Source of the DNA: a bacterium
GTDB lineage: Bacteria; Planctomycetota; UBA1135; UBA2386
Reading direction: 5' to 3'
Assembly (NCBI GenBank): GCA_011051855.1
Contig: DRKG01000125.1
Span: forward strand, 1-17,191
Length of the DNA: 17,191 nt
Shown: positions 7,401 through 14,760 of the stretch, piece by piece
Numbering within the stretch: the stretch's first letter is position 1
Layout: the number at the start of each line of letters is the position of its first letter
The notes under the pieces: generated by a model
The model's database searches: none
What the model saw: the letters and a program-made list of their open reading frames with translations, nothing else
What the model was told of the DNA's origin: nothing
Position numbers and translations under genes: made by a program

Positions 7401-9302
7401 GGCCAGCCCTTCGGCGCCAGGCTGGCGGCCACGGCCCGGATCTCGCCGTTCGCCCTCGCCCCGACCATCGACCTCGACTGGCGGCTCGAGGACTGCGACA
7501 CCACCGCGCTCGCGCGCGTGCTGCCGTCGCTCGCCGACCGGGTGCGCGGCGAGGCTACGCGGCTGACCGCCGGCGCCAGCGTGCACCTGCGCCTCGACCT
7601 GAAGCGGCGCGATCCGGCGCAGTTCGACCTGTCGCGCCCGTTCGGCCTCGAGTTCTCGGTTGCCGACCTCGCGCTCGGCGACGCCGCCTCGGGCACCGAC
7701 TACCTGCGACTCGCCGGTCTCGACGCGCGCGTGCGCGCGATCGACCCGGACCGCGGCGACGTGCTCGTGCGCGACGTCGACATCGACGCACCGACCCTGT
7801 TCGCGCGGCGCGACGTAGACGGCCTACACGTCGCCGGCCTGGTGTTGGCACCGCCCGCGCCCGCCCGCGAGTCCGACGCGGAGCCGGCCGCCGAGGACGA
7901 TGGCGACGACGGTCCCGAGTTCGCGATCGCGCGCCTGCGCCTGCTCGGTCTGGCCGTCGACTACCGCGACGAGACCACCGACCCGCCCACCCACCTGCAC
8001 TTCACCGACAGCGACGCCGAGCTGGCGCGCTTCACCACCCGCGCGTTCCACGAACCGCTGCCGTTGTCGTTTTCGGTGGCGGTGCGCGGCGGCGACGTCG
8101 AGCTCACCCGCCGCGTCATCAAGAGTTCCGTGCTCAGCGGCCTGCTCAGCTCCGGCGCCGAGCTGCTGGCGGGCGGGCGCGACCAGCACGAACGGCAGTC
8201 GCGGCCGCTGCTCGACCAGTTCGTCGCCACCGGCAATCTGACCCTGTTTCCGCGTCCCAAGGGACACATCGAGGCGCGCCTCGACCGGCTCGAGCTGCCG
8301 GCCCTGCGCGGACTCGCCAAGCAAGGCGGCGTCGAACTCGCCGACGGCCTCTACGACATGCGCATGCGGATCGACCTGCGCGGCTACGACGGCGTCGACG
8401 TGGACAGCGAGCACGTATTCACTTGGCTGCAGTTGAGCGAACCGCCGGACGGCCCGATCTCGACCTACCTGCGACTGCCGGCCCCGCTGCAGACGGTGCT
8501 GTTCCTGCTGCGCAACGCCGACGACGAGCAACGCCTGCCGATCCGGCTGCACGTGCCCGCCGACGGCGTGCGCACCGGTGCGATCGTCGACCTTGTGGCC
8601 GAGAGCCTGGTGCGGCTGATCGGCGACGCCGTCGGCGACGCCGGCAGCCGCGCGCTCGGCATGTTGACGGACCCGCTGCTCGGGTCCAACACCGAGACGC
8701 CCGACATCGCGGTCGAACTGCCGTTCGCCCCCGGCAGCGAACTGCCGCAGGATGGTGACCTCACCGCGCTGCTGGCGGCAGTGCGCGCCGACGCGACCCT
8801 GAAGATCGTGCTGACCCACGAACTCGGCGCCGGCGATCGCGAGCACATGGCAGCCCTCGCCAACCCACCTGCGGAGGTCGTCGCACGGACGCTGCGGCGG
8901 CTGCGCGCGGAGCGGACTCGTCTCGAACGGTCGCGCCCGGCGCTCGCCGACGAAGTGGTCGCGCTCCATGCCGCCGGCAAGAACCACGAAGCGCAGCGCA
9001 GCTTCGCCCGACTGCGCGCGCTCGACACCGAACTGGGCGAACTGCTGGCGACCGAAGCCGAGGCCCTCGAACGGCTCGCCGCCACCAGCCCGCGCGCCGC
9101 CGCCCGCCGCACCCGCGAGGCCGCGCGCCAGCTCGCCGCAGCGCGCCTGGATGCAACCACCGCCCGACTGCTGCAGGCCATGCCGGGTCTGCCCCGTAGT
9201 CGCATCGAGCGCCGCCCCGGCCGCGGGCTGCCGACCGAGGGGCTCACCGCCGGCGGGCGGGTCGTCGCGACCCTACGCCGGAGCGCCGTGGAGTCCCGGT
9301 AG
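4470..9302 (+). CDS. Giant AsmA/DUF748-like envelope protein
   Basis: This 1610-residue protein has a short basic, Trp/Arg-rich cytoplasmic N-terminus (residues 1-30), one membrane segment (about 31-50, AITAVLLRVLLALFLLPLV), and then a very long region expected in the periplasm. That region is made of beta-strand-like modules of the type L.I..h.l....l.hrD..G.L. Low-complexity Pro/Ala/acidic linkers sit near residues 132-162, 463-491, 683-713, 893-918 and 1124-1150. The C-terminus has the DUF748 pattern (LRLPAPLQTVLFLLRNAD..., then LPIRLHVPADG near 1355, then FAPGSELPQDGDLTALLAAV near 1419) and ends in a charged predicted coiled coil (about 1468-1567). AsmA-clan proteins (AsmA, TamB, YhdP, DUF748) are implicated in phospholipid transport between membranes and in outer-membrane assembly; a lipid-bridge role here is inference. 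The ATG at 4470 overlaps the preceding stop and has GGAGG 7 nt upstream. The frame is open further upstream, but there it only shadows the preceding gene. Confidence 0.85.
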   Translation: MSPADTPRKTAPHPPRRWSRRWWWRWTRRTAITAVLLRVLLALFLLPLVDFGAGFAGLTVSWRRASLSLSGLSLHLDDVLVRDAEHPDRPPLLAAQEVFCDLSLRQLLGGRLSVVDVALAGARITVERDAQGRLLLPTVESADEARAPEAPDGPEEPKPWRFDPLLRIASARLHDLQFALVDRATTPPTTYRATLDLDVADFGFADRDGTASLRLVVPDRLDELSLVVHTAAAPPGAERANASFQAAVRGLRPHAFDLPSAVLDSLDGAHVIDLRGQGELHLRALANAPMPAIDGRVEFAADLDGIERSSLAATFGPTQPAGEALATPFAFTFAADGLVDSLRLADGRLSRFDDRVEFAAALRTDGLTGARLRPLLAAAGITLPADGIALTAGLSGAFGERLELAIDDLHLGDGTGLGATLDHLLVRDLHHDAARLSIGAVEIVGPDLALVREPDGTLIVAGVRLAPPSTAGVPPPAPRANPAPSAATPALPHLHLGSFDWTGARISLQDQSCTPTRSLALADLEVHAAAVSLGAVAPPGKVEVSFAVPDAIGACTAELTLTPQADGLAAEVRGSLRRITLASLRPWLAPLGIEPEWRAGRARFGANAEVTIDERGIRCDAELADLLLQDGDVRWLSLRRLRGEGLRVGDDGFDAGTWTVQEPFVKLHLDEHQRLHALGLAFGAATEPAAPARPAVARPSRRTRRGDDAPPFRHGAVRVREAVAAWTSAAHGERVFAIGLDAELGADSGRGAPVPIEVAVRLDRAVQELRATAELQRNPTRALVAGTITARGVQGAELQPLLPPGTRCTLVDGELRAGFRVEVATGETTALTAELRDLTLRDRSAEVFAADEILAKLPQLADDQVHVEDLHVHGLRLAVAHTRDALQVPGFACSTAPPPASADEEPTPAATPTSPRTLPKLRIDAFAVQLDRLEYRDRIAADAEPLVLHGTLRLARPWRGDPAADEPETLTLQLTGEGQPFGARLAATARISPFALAPTIDLDWRLEDCDTTALARVLPSLADRVRGEATRLTAGASVHLRLDLKRRDPAQFDLSRPFGLEFSVADLALGDAASGTDYLRLAGLDARVRAIDPDRGDVLVRDVDIDAPTLFARRDVDGLHVAGLVLAPPAPARESDAEPAAEDDGDDGPEFAIARLRLLGLAVDYRDETTDPPTHLHFTDSDAELARFTTRAFHEPLPLSFSVAVRGGDVELTRRVIKSSVLSGLLSSGAELLAGGRDQHERQSRPLLDQFVATGNLTLFPRPKGHIEARLDRLELPALRGLAKQGGVELADGLYDMRMRIDLRGYDGVDVDSEHVFTWLQLSEPPDGPISTYLRLPAPLQTVLFLLRNADDEQRLPIRLHVPADGVRTGAIVDLVAESLVRLIGDAVGDAGSRALGMLTDPLLGSNTETPDIAVELPFAPGSELPQDGDLTALLAAVRADATLKIVLTHELGAGDREHMAALANPPAEVVARTLRRLRAERTRLERSRPALADEVVALHAAGKNHEAQRSFARLRALDTELGELLATEAEALERLAATSPRAAARRTREAARQLAAARLDATTARLLQAMPGLPRSRIERRPGRGLPTEGLTAGGRVVATLRRSAVESR

Positions 9303-9303
9303 C

Positions 9304-9325
9304 GCCCGGATCGCACATTCCGGGC
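9304..9325 (+). terminator. Possible terminator hairpin after the AsmA-like gene
   Basis: A perfect 7-bp stem, GCCCGGA (9304-9310) with TCCGGGC (9319-9325), has an 8-nt loop and starts 1 nt after the stop codon. It is followed by TTGGTT and then a C-run rather than a true T-tract, so intrinsic termination would be weak. A smaller GGTGG/CCACC stem (9374-9387) lies further down, ahead of the next gene's ribosome binding site. Confidence 0.4.
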
Positions 9326-9415
9326 TTGGTTCCCGTCCCCCCGGTGGTCGATTGGGGCAACAAGCCGTTCAATGGTGGAGCCCCACCGAGCCGGCACTGC
9401 GCCGAGGAACCCGTC

Positions 9416-11494
9416 ATGAACCGAATCGTCCGCACGAGCTTCGCTTCGCTCGCCTTCCTAGCCCTGGGCGGGGCGCTCGTCGCCCAGACGGCGGCCCGCA
9501 ACCCGCAGCGGCCGGCGCACTCCGTCGCCTCGCAGCGGCCCACCAAGGAGGTGCTGCGCGACGCCGCCCGCCTCGACGCACTGCTCGAACGCGGCCTCGC
9601 CCGTCGCCGCGCCGAACCCCGCCCCGAAGTCGACGACGCGACCTTCGTACGGCGCGCCTACCTGACGGTCGTCGGCCGCATTCCGACCTTGGCCGAGACC
9701 GAACGTTTCCTGCAGGACCAGGCCCCGGACAAGCGCGCCACGCTGGTCGACCTGTTGCTCGACTCGCCCGGCCACACCAGCCACATGAGCAACTTCTGGT
9801 TCGACCTGCTGCGGGTCAAATCGAGGTTGCGCCAGCTCAGCGGCGAGCCGTTCGCCCACTTCGTGCGGCAGTCGGTGATCGACGACGTCCCCTACGACGA
9901 GTTCGTGCGGCGCATGCTGGTCGCCGACGGCGCCGCACACGCCCGCGGCAACGGCGCGACCGGCCACCTGATGCGCGACACCGGCATGCCGCACGACTCG
10001 ATGGCCAACACCGTGCGGTTGTTCCTCGGCACCCGGCTCGAATGCGCCCAGTGCCACAACCACCCGTTCGACCGCTGGACCCAAAAGCAGTTCTACGAGA
10101 TGGCCGCGTTCTTCGGCGGCATCCGTTACCGCGACAACCGCGCCCTGGTCAGCTACCGCAGCATGCGCGAGCAACTCGCCAACGAAGACCAGCGCACCCG
10201 CGCGCGCGCGCTGCGCTTGGTGCGGCAGATGACGCAGGGCATCCAGGGCAGCGGTAGCGGCCTCGAACGCCTGCCGGACGACTACCAGTACGACGACGCG
10301 CGGCCGCGGGCGGAGATCCGGGCGAACCCGATCTTCGGCAAGAAGGTCAAGCTCGACTACCCGAAGATGACGCGGTCGCGCTCGAAGCGGGCGCGCGCGC
10401 GGCAGCGGCGCCTCGCGATGACCGGCATCGACTCGCGCGCAGCGCTCGCCGCGTGGATGACCGACGCGAAGAACCCGATGTTCGCCAAGGTGATCGCCAA
10501 CCGCATGTGGGCGCGCGCGTTCGGCCGCGGCCTGGTCGAACCGATCGACGACTGGAAGAAGGATACGCGCGCGGTGCACCCCGAGCTGCTCAAGGAGCTC
10601 GAGCGACTGATGGTCAAGCTCGACTTCGACCTGCGCCAGTTCGAGCGCGTGTTGCTGCACACGAAGCTGTTCCAGCGCGAATGCGAGGAGCAGGATCCGC
10701 CGCCCGCGACCGCTCCGCTGTTCACCGGCCCGATCCTGCACCGCATGAGCGCCGAGCAGATCTGGGACTCGCTGCTGACGTTGGTGTTCGACGACATCGA
10801 CGATCGCCTGCGCGCCCCGGACAGTCGGGCGGAGACGGTCTACGCTTCGTACGAGAAGATCAAGAACACCTCGGCCGAGGAGATCCTGCAGATGGCGCGC
10901 AGCGGCCGCAGCATGATGCGCGCGATGGCGCGCAAGGAACGCCGCGAACAGCGGGAACAAGCTGCCCGCGACGCCCGGCTGCGCCGCCGTGCGCGTCCGT
11001 TGATGCTCGAACTCGCGGCGGCACGGCGCGAAGGTGACCAGCAGAAGGTCAGCCAGATCAGCCGACGGCTCGAACAGATGGGGGTCAAGCTCGGCTCTCG
11101 GGCGAGCAAAGGCGCCGAGCGCGACCTCCTGCGCGCCAGCGACCTGCCGCAGCCGGCCGGCCTCGGCCACCTGCTGCGCCAGTTCGGCCAATCGGACCGC
11201 GACACCATCGACGCGGCCTCGGACGTCGCCACCGTGCCGCAGGTGCTGACGCTGATGAACGGTTTCCTCGACCAGCGCGTGCTGTCCGGCGAATCGGCAC
11301 TGCGCCGCGACCTGCAGATGGCGCCGAACGGCGAACGCCGCGTGCGCATCGCGTTCCTGACGACGCTCAGCCGCGAGCCGACCCAGAACGAGCTCGACGA
11401 CTGGCGCCGCCAGATCGCGGTCCACGGCCCGCAAACGCTCAGCGACCTGGTCTGGGTGCTGTGCAATTCCAACGAGTTCCGCTTCGTCCACTGA
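9416..11494 (+). CDS. Exported DUF1549/DUF1553 (PSCyt2-PSD1) protein
   Basis: This 692-residue protein begins with a Sec-type signal peptide (MNRIVRTSFASLAFLALGGALVAQ). The PSCyt2/DUF1549 domain covers about residues 50-250, with DDATFVRRAYLTVVGRIPT near 75-95 and a heme-type CxxCH (C210-A-Q-C213-H214) inside the family signature ECAQCHNHPFDRWTQKQFYE. The PSD1/DUF1553 domain runs from about 340 to the end (FAKVIANRMWARAFGRGLVEPIDDW; ILHRMSAEQIWDSLLTL; LTTLSREPTQNELDDW). Both domains are strongly expanded in Planctomycetes and usually sit next to DUF1501 genes, as here; their biochemical role is not firmly established. A highly charged, probably helical insertion lies at about 493-560. The ATG at 9416 has GAGG 8 nt upstream and gives a clean signal peptide; an in-frame start at 9326 would bury it. 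The next gene begins 28 bp downstream. Confidence 0.93.
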   Translation: MNRIVRTSFASLAFLALGGALVAQTAARNPQRPAHSVASQRPTKEVLRDAARLDALLERGLARRRAEPRPEVDDATFVRRAYLTVVGRIPTLAETERFLQDQAPDKRATLVDLLLDSPGHTSHMSNFWFDLLRVKSRLRQLSGEPFAHFVRQSVIDDVPYDEFVRRMLVADGAAHARGNGATGHLMRDTGMPHDSMANTVRLFLGTRLECAQCHNHPFDRWTQKQFYEMAAFFGGIRYRDNRALVSYRSMREQLANEDQRTRARALRLVRQMTQGIQGSGSGLERLPDDYQYDDARPRAEIRANPIFGKKVKLDYPKMTRSRSKRARARQRRLAMTGIDSRAALAAWMTDAKNPMFAKVIANRMWARAFGRGLVEPIDDWKKDTRAVHPELLKELERLMVKLDFDLRQFERVLLHTKLFQRECEEQDPPPATAPLFTGPILHRMSAEQIWDSLLTLVFDDIDDRLRAPDSRAETVYASYEKIKNTSAEEILQMARSGRSMMRAMARKERREQREQAARDARLRRRARPLMLELAAARREGDQQKVSQISRRLEQMGVKLGSRASKGAERDLLRASDLPQPAGLGHLLRQFGQSDRDTIDAASDVATVPQVLTLMNGFLDQRVLSGESALRRDLQMAPNGERRVRIAFLTTLSREPTQNELDDWRRQIAVHGPQTLSDLVWVLCNSNEFRFVH

Positions 11495-11522
11495 TCCCGC
11501 CGCGACCCCGAGGAGAATCGAG

Positions 11523-12881
11523 ATGTCCCTTCGAAAGACCATCCGCGGCGCCGACCACGGCTCCCGCCGCACCTTCCTTGCCGGCATGGCGCAGTCGCTG
11601 CTCGGCGTCGGCGCTGCCGCGACCTTCGGCCCGAGCGGCCTGGCGCGCGCGCTGAACGGCCCGGTGCCGACCGGCTCGTTGTTCGACGAGCTGCAGGACC
11701 CGCAGGATCCGAAGCCGATCGTGCTCGGCCCCGCCACCGCCAAGCACGTCATCTACCTGTTCATGAGCGGTGGCATGAGCCACATCGACACGCTCGATCC
11801 GAAGCCCGGTGCGGCGACCAACGGACCCAATACGCCGATCGACACCCGCGCCGACGGCGTGCTGCTCGGCTCCTACCTGCCGAAGCTCGCGCAACAGATG
11901 GACAAGTGCTGCATCGTCAGCTCGATGAGCAGCACGCAGGGTGCACACGCGCAGGCGAGCTACCTGATGCGCACCAGCTACGAACTGCGCGGCACCATCG
12001 AACACCCGAGCACGGGCGCCTGGGTGCACCGCATGGCCGGCCGCCTGAACGAGACCTTGCCCGGCCACGTGATCATCGGCGGCGGCGCCGACATCCCGGC
12101 CGCGGGTTTCTTCCCGGCCAGCTACCAGCCGGTGCCGCTCGGCACCGCCGAGGACGGCCTGCAAAACTGCGAACTGCCGCGCGGCGTCAGCGAGAAGCGC
12201 TTCAACCGCCGGCTCGAAATGCTGGGGAAGCTCGACCGGCAGTTCGCCGAAACGCACCGACAGCTCTCGGTCGGCTCCTACAGCCAAGCCTACCGGGACG
12301 CGGTCAAGTTGATGCGCAGCAGCGACCTGGTCGCGTTCGACATCGACCAGGAACCGGACTCGCTGCGGGAAGCCTACGGCGAGAACCGCTTCGGCGCCGG
12401 TTGCCTGCTGGCGCGCCGTCTGGTCGAGCACGGCGTGCGCTACGTCGAAGTGTTCAGCGGCGGCTGGGACACCCACAGTGACAACTTCGATCGCCTCGCC
12501 GACCTGACACCGGCGATCGACCAGGGGCTGAGCGCGCTACTCGCCGACCTCGACGCGCGCGGTCTGCTGCAGGACACGCTGGTGGTGCTCGCGAGCGAGT
12601 TCGGCCGCACGCCGGACATCGACGAGGACCAGGGACGCAACCACTACCCCAAGGCGTTCAGCACGCTGCTCGCCGGCGGCGGCGTGCGCGGCGGCCAGCG
12701 CTACGGCAAGACCGACAAGGAGGGCCGCGAAGTCGTCTCCGACCCGGTTTCGATCCCCGATTTCAACGCCACCATCGCCCACGCCTGCGGCCTGCCCACC
12801 GACCACATCCTCTACTCGCCTTCGGGTCGGCCGTTCCGGGTCGGCAACAAGGGCATGCCGGTCACCGAGATCTTCGCCTGA
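11523..12881 (+). CDS. Tat-exported DUF1501 protein (sulfatase/alkaline-phosphatase-like fold)
   Basis: This 452-residue DUF1501 family protein has a twin-arginine signal (S14-R-R-T-F-L19) followed by a hydrophobic stretch (GMAQSLLGVGAAATF), so it is probably exported already folded. Family motifs seen are HVIYLFMSGGMSHIDTLDPKPG from residue 75, GGWDTHSDNFDRL around 313-325 (W315-D-T-H318) and SEFGRTP (358-364), followed by a GRNHYPKAFSTLLAGGG segment. DUF1501 is related to the alkaline-phosphatase/sulfatase superfamily, so the conserved D/H/S residues suggest metal-dependent hydrolase chemistry, but no substrate is known. The ATG has AGGAG 7 nt upstream. It is the middle gene of a three-gene operon, and its stop overlaps the next start by 1 nt (TGATG), implying coupled expression with its DUF1549/DUF1553 and cytochrome neighbours. 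Confidence 0.95.
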   Translation: MSLRKTIRGADHGSRRTFLAGMAQSLLGVGAAATFGPSGLARALNGPVPTGSLFDELQDPQDPKPIVLGPATAKHVIYLFMSGGMSHIDTLDPKPGAATNGPNTPIDTRADGVLLGSYLPKLAQQMDKCCIVSSMSSTQGAHAQASYLMRTSYELRGTIEHPSTGAWVHRMAGRLNETLPGHVIIGGGADIPAAGFFPASYQPVPLGTAEDGLQNCELPRGVSEKRFNRRLEMLGKLDRQFAETHRQLSVGSYSQAYRDAVKLMRSSDLVAFDIDQEPDSLREAYGENRFGAGCLLARRLVEHGVRYVEVFSGGWDTHSDNFDRLADLTPAIDQGLSALLADLDARGLLQDTLVVLASEFGRTPDIDEDQGRNHYPKAFSTLLAGGGVRGGQRYGKTDKEGREVVSDPVSIPDFNATIAHACGLPTDHILYSPSGRPFRVGNKGMPVTEIFA

Positions 12882-13927
12882 TGACGATGCGCGCCACGAC
12901 CACCACCGCGATCCCACTGCTCGCCGCACTGCTCGCACCGCTCACGGCGCAGCGCAAGGTGCACTTCGAACGCCAGGTGCTCCCGATCCTTGAGAAGCGC
13001 TGCATCGAGTGCCACCGGGCGACCTACGTCGACGAAAACGGCCGGCGGCGCCGGCCCAAGGGACGCGTGATGTTCGACACCCGTCGCAACATCGAGAAGA
13101 GCAAGCGCGGCAAGCTGTTCGTCGCCGGCGACCCGGACGCCTCGCTGGTAATCGAATCGATCACGCTACCCGCCGACGACGAGGACCGCATGCCGCCGCC
13201 GAAGAAGGGGCGGCCCCTGTCCGACCGCGAGATCCAACTGATCCGTTCTTGGATCGAGCAGGGCGCCGACTACGGCGACTGGACCGGCGACGGCTCGCCG
13301 CCGCCGAAGAAGCCGGCGAAGTCCGCCGGCAAGTCCACGCGCGGCGGCAGCCCGAAGGCCGGGCGGCGCCGGGGACCGAACCCGCTGGTGGCGCTGGCCA
13401 AGGGCCTGCGCCCGGCCAAACCCGATCGGCTCGCGCCGTTCGCGCGCGAGGGCTCGCGCTTCGCCGTGCGTTCGGTCGGCGGCCAGAGCCCACTGTTGAC
13501 GGTCACCTGCTGCGGCCACACCGACGAAGTCGACGACCGCGCGGTCGCCGACCTGCTGGCGATCAAGGAGCACATCTACGAACTCGACCTCGCCCGCAGC
13601 AACGTCGGCGACGACGCCTGCGCGGTGATCGCGCAGATGCCTCGCCTGGTCAAGCTCGACCTGCGCGAGACCGCCGTCGGCAACGCCGGCGTCACCCAGC
13701 TCGGCAAACTGCAGGAACTGCGCACGCTGAACCTGTTCGGCACCAAAGTCGGCGACTACGCGATGCAGGCGATCGCCGGGCTGAAGAAGCTCGAACGGCT
13801 CTACGTGTGGCAGACCGACGTCAGCGCCCGCGCCGTCACCCGATTGCGCGAGAAGCTGCCGAACCTGCGCATCGTGTTCGCCCCGGACCTACCCGAACCG
13901 ATGGAAACCGGCGGCAACCGACGCTGA
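12881..13927 (+). CDS. Planctomycete cytochrome c (PSCyt1) domain protein with leucine-rich repeats
   Basis: This 348-residue protein starts with a short signal peptide (TAIPLLAALLAPLTAQ) and continues directly into a PSCyt1-type domain. That domain has VHFERQVLPILEKR-C41-I-E-C44-H45, where CxxCH would bind heme c covalently, a core (MFDTRRNIEKS...GDPDASLVIESI), a DRMPPPKKG segment whose Met is a candidate distal ligand, and LSDREIQLIRSWIEQGADY. A Lys/Pro/Gly-rich linker (about 140-175) separates this from a C-terminal leucine-rich repeat array (about 232-340) with at least four repeats of the form L..LDL..T.V.D.....I. The start overlaps the DUF1501 stop by 1 nt; a second Met codon at 12887 is an alternative. 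An extracytoplasmic redox or binding protein working with its two operon partners is plausible, but the partner and the function of the repeats are unknown. Confidence 0.9.
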   Translation: MTMRATTTTAIPLLAALLAPLTAQRKVHFERQVLPILEKRCIECHRATYVDENGRRRRPKGRVMFDTRRNIEKSKRGKLFVAGDPDASLVIESITLPADDEDRMPPPKKGRPLSDREIQLIRSWIEQGADYGDWTGDGSPPPKKPAKSAGKSTRGGSPKAGRRRGPNPLVALAKGLRPAKPDRLAPFAREGSRFAVRSVGGQSPLLTVTCCGHTDEVDDRAVADLLAIKEHIYELDLARSNVGDDACAVIAQMPRLVKLDLRETAVGNAGVTQLGKLQELRTLNLFGTKVGDYAMQAIAGLKKLERLYVWQTDVSARAVTRLREKLPNLRIVFAPDLPEPMETGGNRR

Positions 13928-14021
13928 ACGTACCGAACCCGGTACAAACAACAACTGCGTCGGGCCATATACCCGGGCACTCATCCTTGTCAGGTTGGGG
14001 TTTGTACCGGGTTCGGTACGT
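13928..14021. repeat. 94-bp element with 22-bp perfect inverted repeats between convergent genes
   Basis: The left arm 13928-13949 is the exact reverse complement of the right arm 14000-14021 (22 of 22), separated by 50 bp. Four of the next six inner positions also match. Each arm contains its own palindrome, GTACCGAACCCGGTAC, with 6-bp arms around AACC, so it can fold as one long stem or as two small hairpins. The element starts on the base after one stop codon and ends 1 bp before the other. There is no T-tract on either strand, so it is not a classical intrinsic terminator. It could be a bidirectional terminator, a REP-like element, or a paired protein-binding site. I see no target-site duplication. 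Confidence 0.9.
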
Positions 14022-14022
14022 C

Positions 14023-14409
14023 TCACTGCCCAGCGGGCGGTTGCCAAAGCTCGACCTTGTTCCCCTCCGGATCCATGACCCAGGCGAACTTGCCATGATC
14101 GGATTCTTCGATCTTGTCGAGAACGTGGCAGCCCTCCGCCTTCAGCACGGCGACCAGGGCGTGCAAGTCGTCCACGCGGTAGTTGACCATGAACGGCGCG
14201 TCGCTCGGAGCAAACGGCCCGGATTGCTCCGAAGCAACCGACCAGACGGTCGTTCCGCCCGTGGGCCTGCCGTCCGAATCGGTCCAGGTGAACGCGGCGC
14301 CGCCCCACTCTTGGACGTCGATGCCGAGGTGGCGCTTGTACCAAGCCTGCAGCGCAGGCGCGTCCTTCGCCTTGAAGAAGATGCCGCCGATGCCAGTGAC
14401 TCGCTTCAC
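14023..14409 (-). CDS. VOC (glyoxalase/bleomycin-resistance fold) protein
   Basis: This 128-residue protein has the single-module VOC pattern: VTGIGGIFFKAKDAPALQAWYKRHLGI (residues 4-30), a central beta segment (AAFTWTD...GGTTVWSV), then FMVNYRVDDLHALVAVLKAEGCHV (73-96) and the C-terminal DPEGNKVELWQP (113-124), where the Glu of VELW is the usual metal-ligand position. The family includes glyoxalase I, dioxygenases and antibiotic-binding proteins; substrate cannot be inferred. The GTG at 14409 was chosen for its GGAGG 5 nt upstream. The frame stays open upstream through a tRNA gene, and the longer version would translate the tRNA, so it is rejected. The gene lies 61 bp downstream of tRNA-Pro on the same strand and may be read from the same promoter. 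Confidence 0.85.
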   Translation of the reverse strand: MKRVTGIGGIFFKAKDAPALQAWYKRHLGIDVQEWGGAAFTWTDSDGRPTGGTTVWSVASEQSGPFAPSDAPFMVNYRVDDLHALVAVLKAEGCHVLDKIEESDHGKFAWVMDPEGNKVELWQPPAGQ

Positions 14410-14470
14410 GAAGACCTCCGAGGTGCGATGGCCGGGACCATAGCCCGGAGTGCATGCGCGGCACAAGAAC

Positions 14471-14547
<77 letters not shown>

Positions 14548-14590
14548 ACCTAGAGACCCACAGACATCGCTGCTGCGAATCGAGCGCAGA

Positions 14591-14619
14591 ACACTAGCCA
14601 GCCGACCGGCCAGGGTCAA
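14591..14619 (-). promoter_or_regulatory. Sigma-70-like promoter for tRNA-Pro
   Basis: On the minus strand TTGACC (14614-14619) is followed by a 17-bp spacer and TAGTGT (14591-14596). The -35 box matches TTGACA at five of six bases; the -10 box is weaker (TA...T). The -10 lies 43 bp upstream of the mature 5' end, a reasonable distance for a short tRNA leader. Confidence 0.5.
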
Positions 14620-14734
14620 GGGCGCTCGGTCCCCGGTTGTCGAACATCCGACGGCACCGATCCCGCACGCCGGGCCCACATTGCGACAGTGTGTGGGTGC
14701 GCCCACGATCGGCAGTCGCTAACGTCCGCTGCCC

Positions 14735-14748
14735 GCGGCTTCGGCCGC
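14735..14748 (+). promoter_or_regulatory. UUCG-tetraloop hairpin just before the mgtE start
   Basis: GCGGC (14735-14739), TTCG, GCCGC (14744-14748) forms a C(UUCG)G tetraloop hairpin, an unusually stable RNA fold. It sits 12 nt upstream of the mgtE ATG, where a Shine-Dalgarno would be expected but none is visible. It might limit ribosome access, or it may be fortuitous. It does not resemble the known M-box Mg2+ riboswitch. Confidence 0.35.
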
Positions 14749-14760
14749 ACTTCCCCCGCC

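Noticed and set aside
5039..7696. Minus-strand open frame of 885 codons opposite the AsmA-like gene
   Set aside because: Ser/Arg/Ala-rich shadow frame with no domain; the plus-strand frame has clear AsmA/DUF748 features.
9458..11752. Minus-strand open frame of 764 codons opposite the DUF1549/DUF1553 gene
   Set aside because: Shadow of a gene with strong family signatures; no start signal or motif of its own.
14681..14709. Possible mgtE promoter, TTGCGA - 17 bp - CACGAT
   Set aside because: The -10 match is poor (three of six) and such pairs arise easily; too weak to list as a feature.
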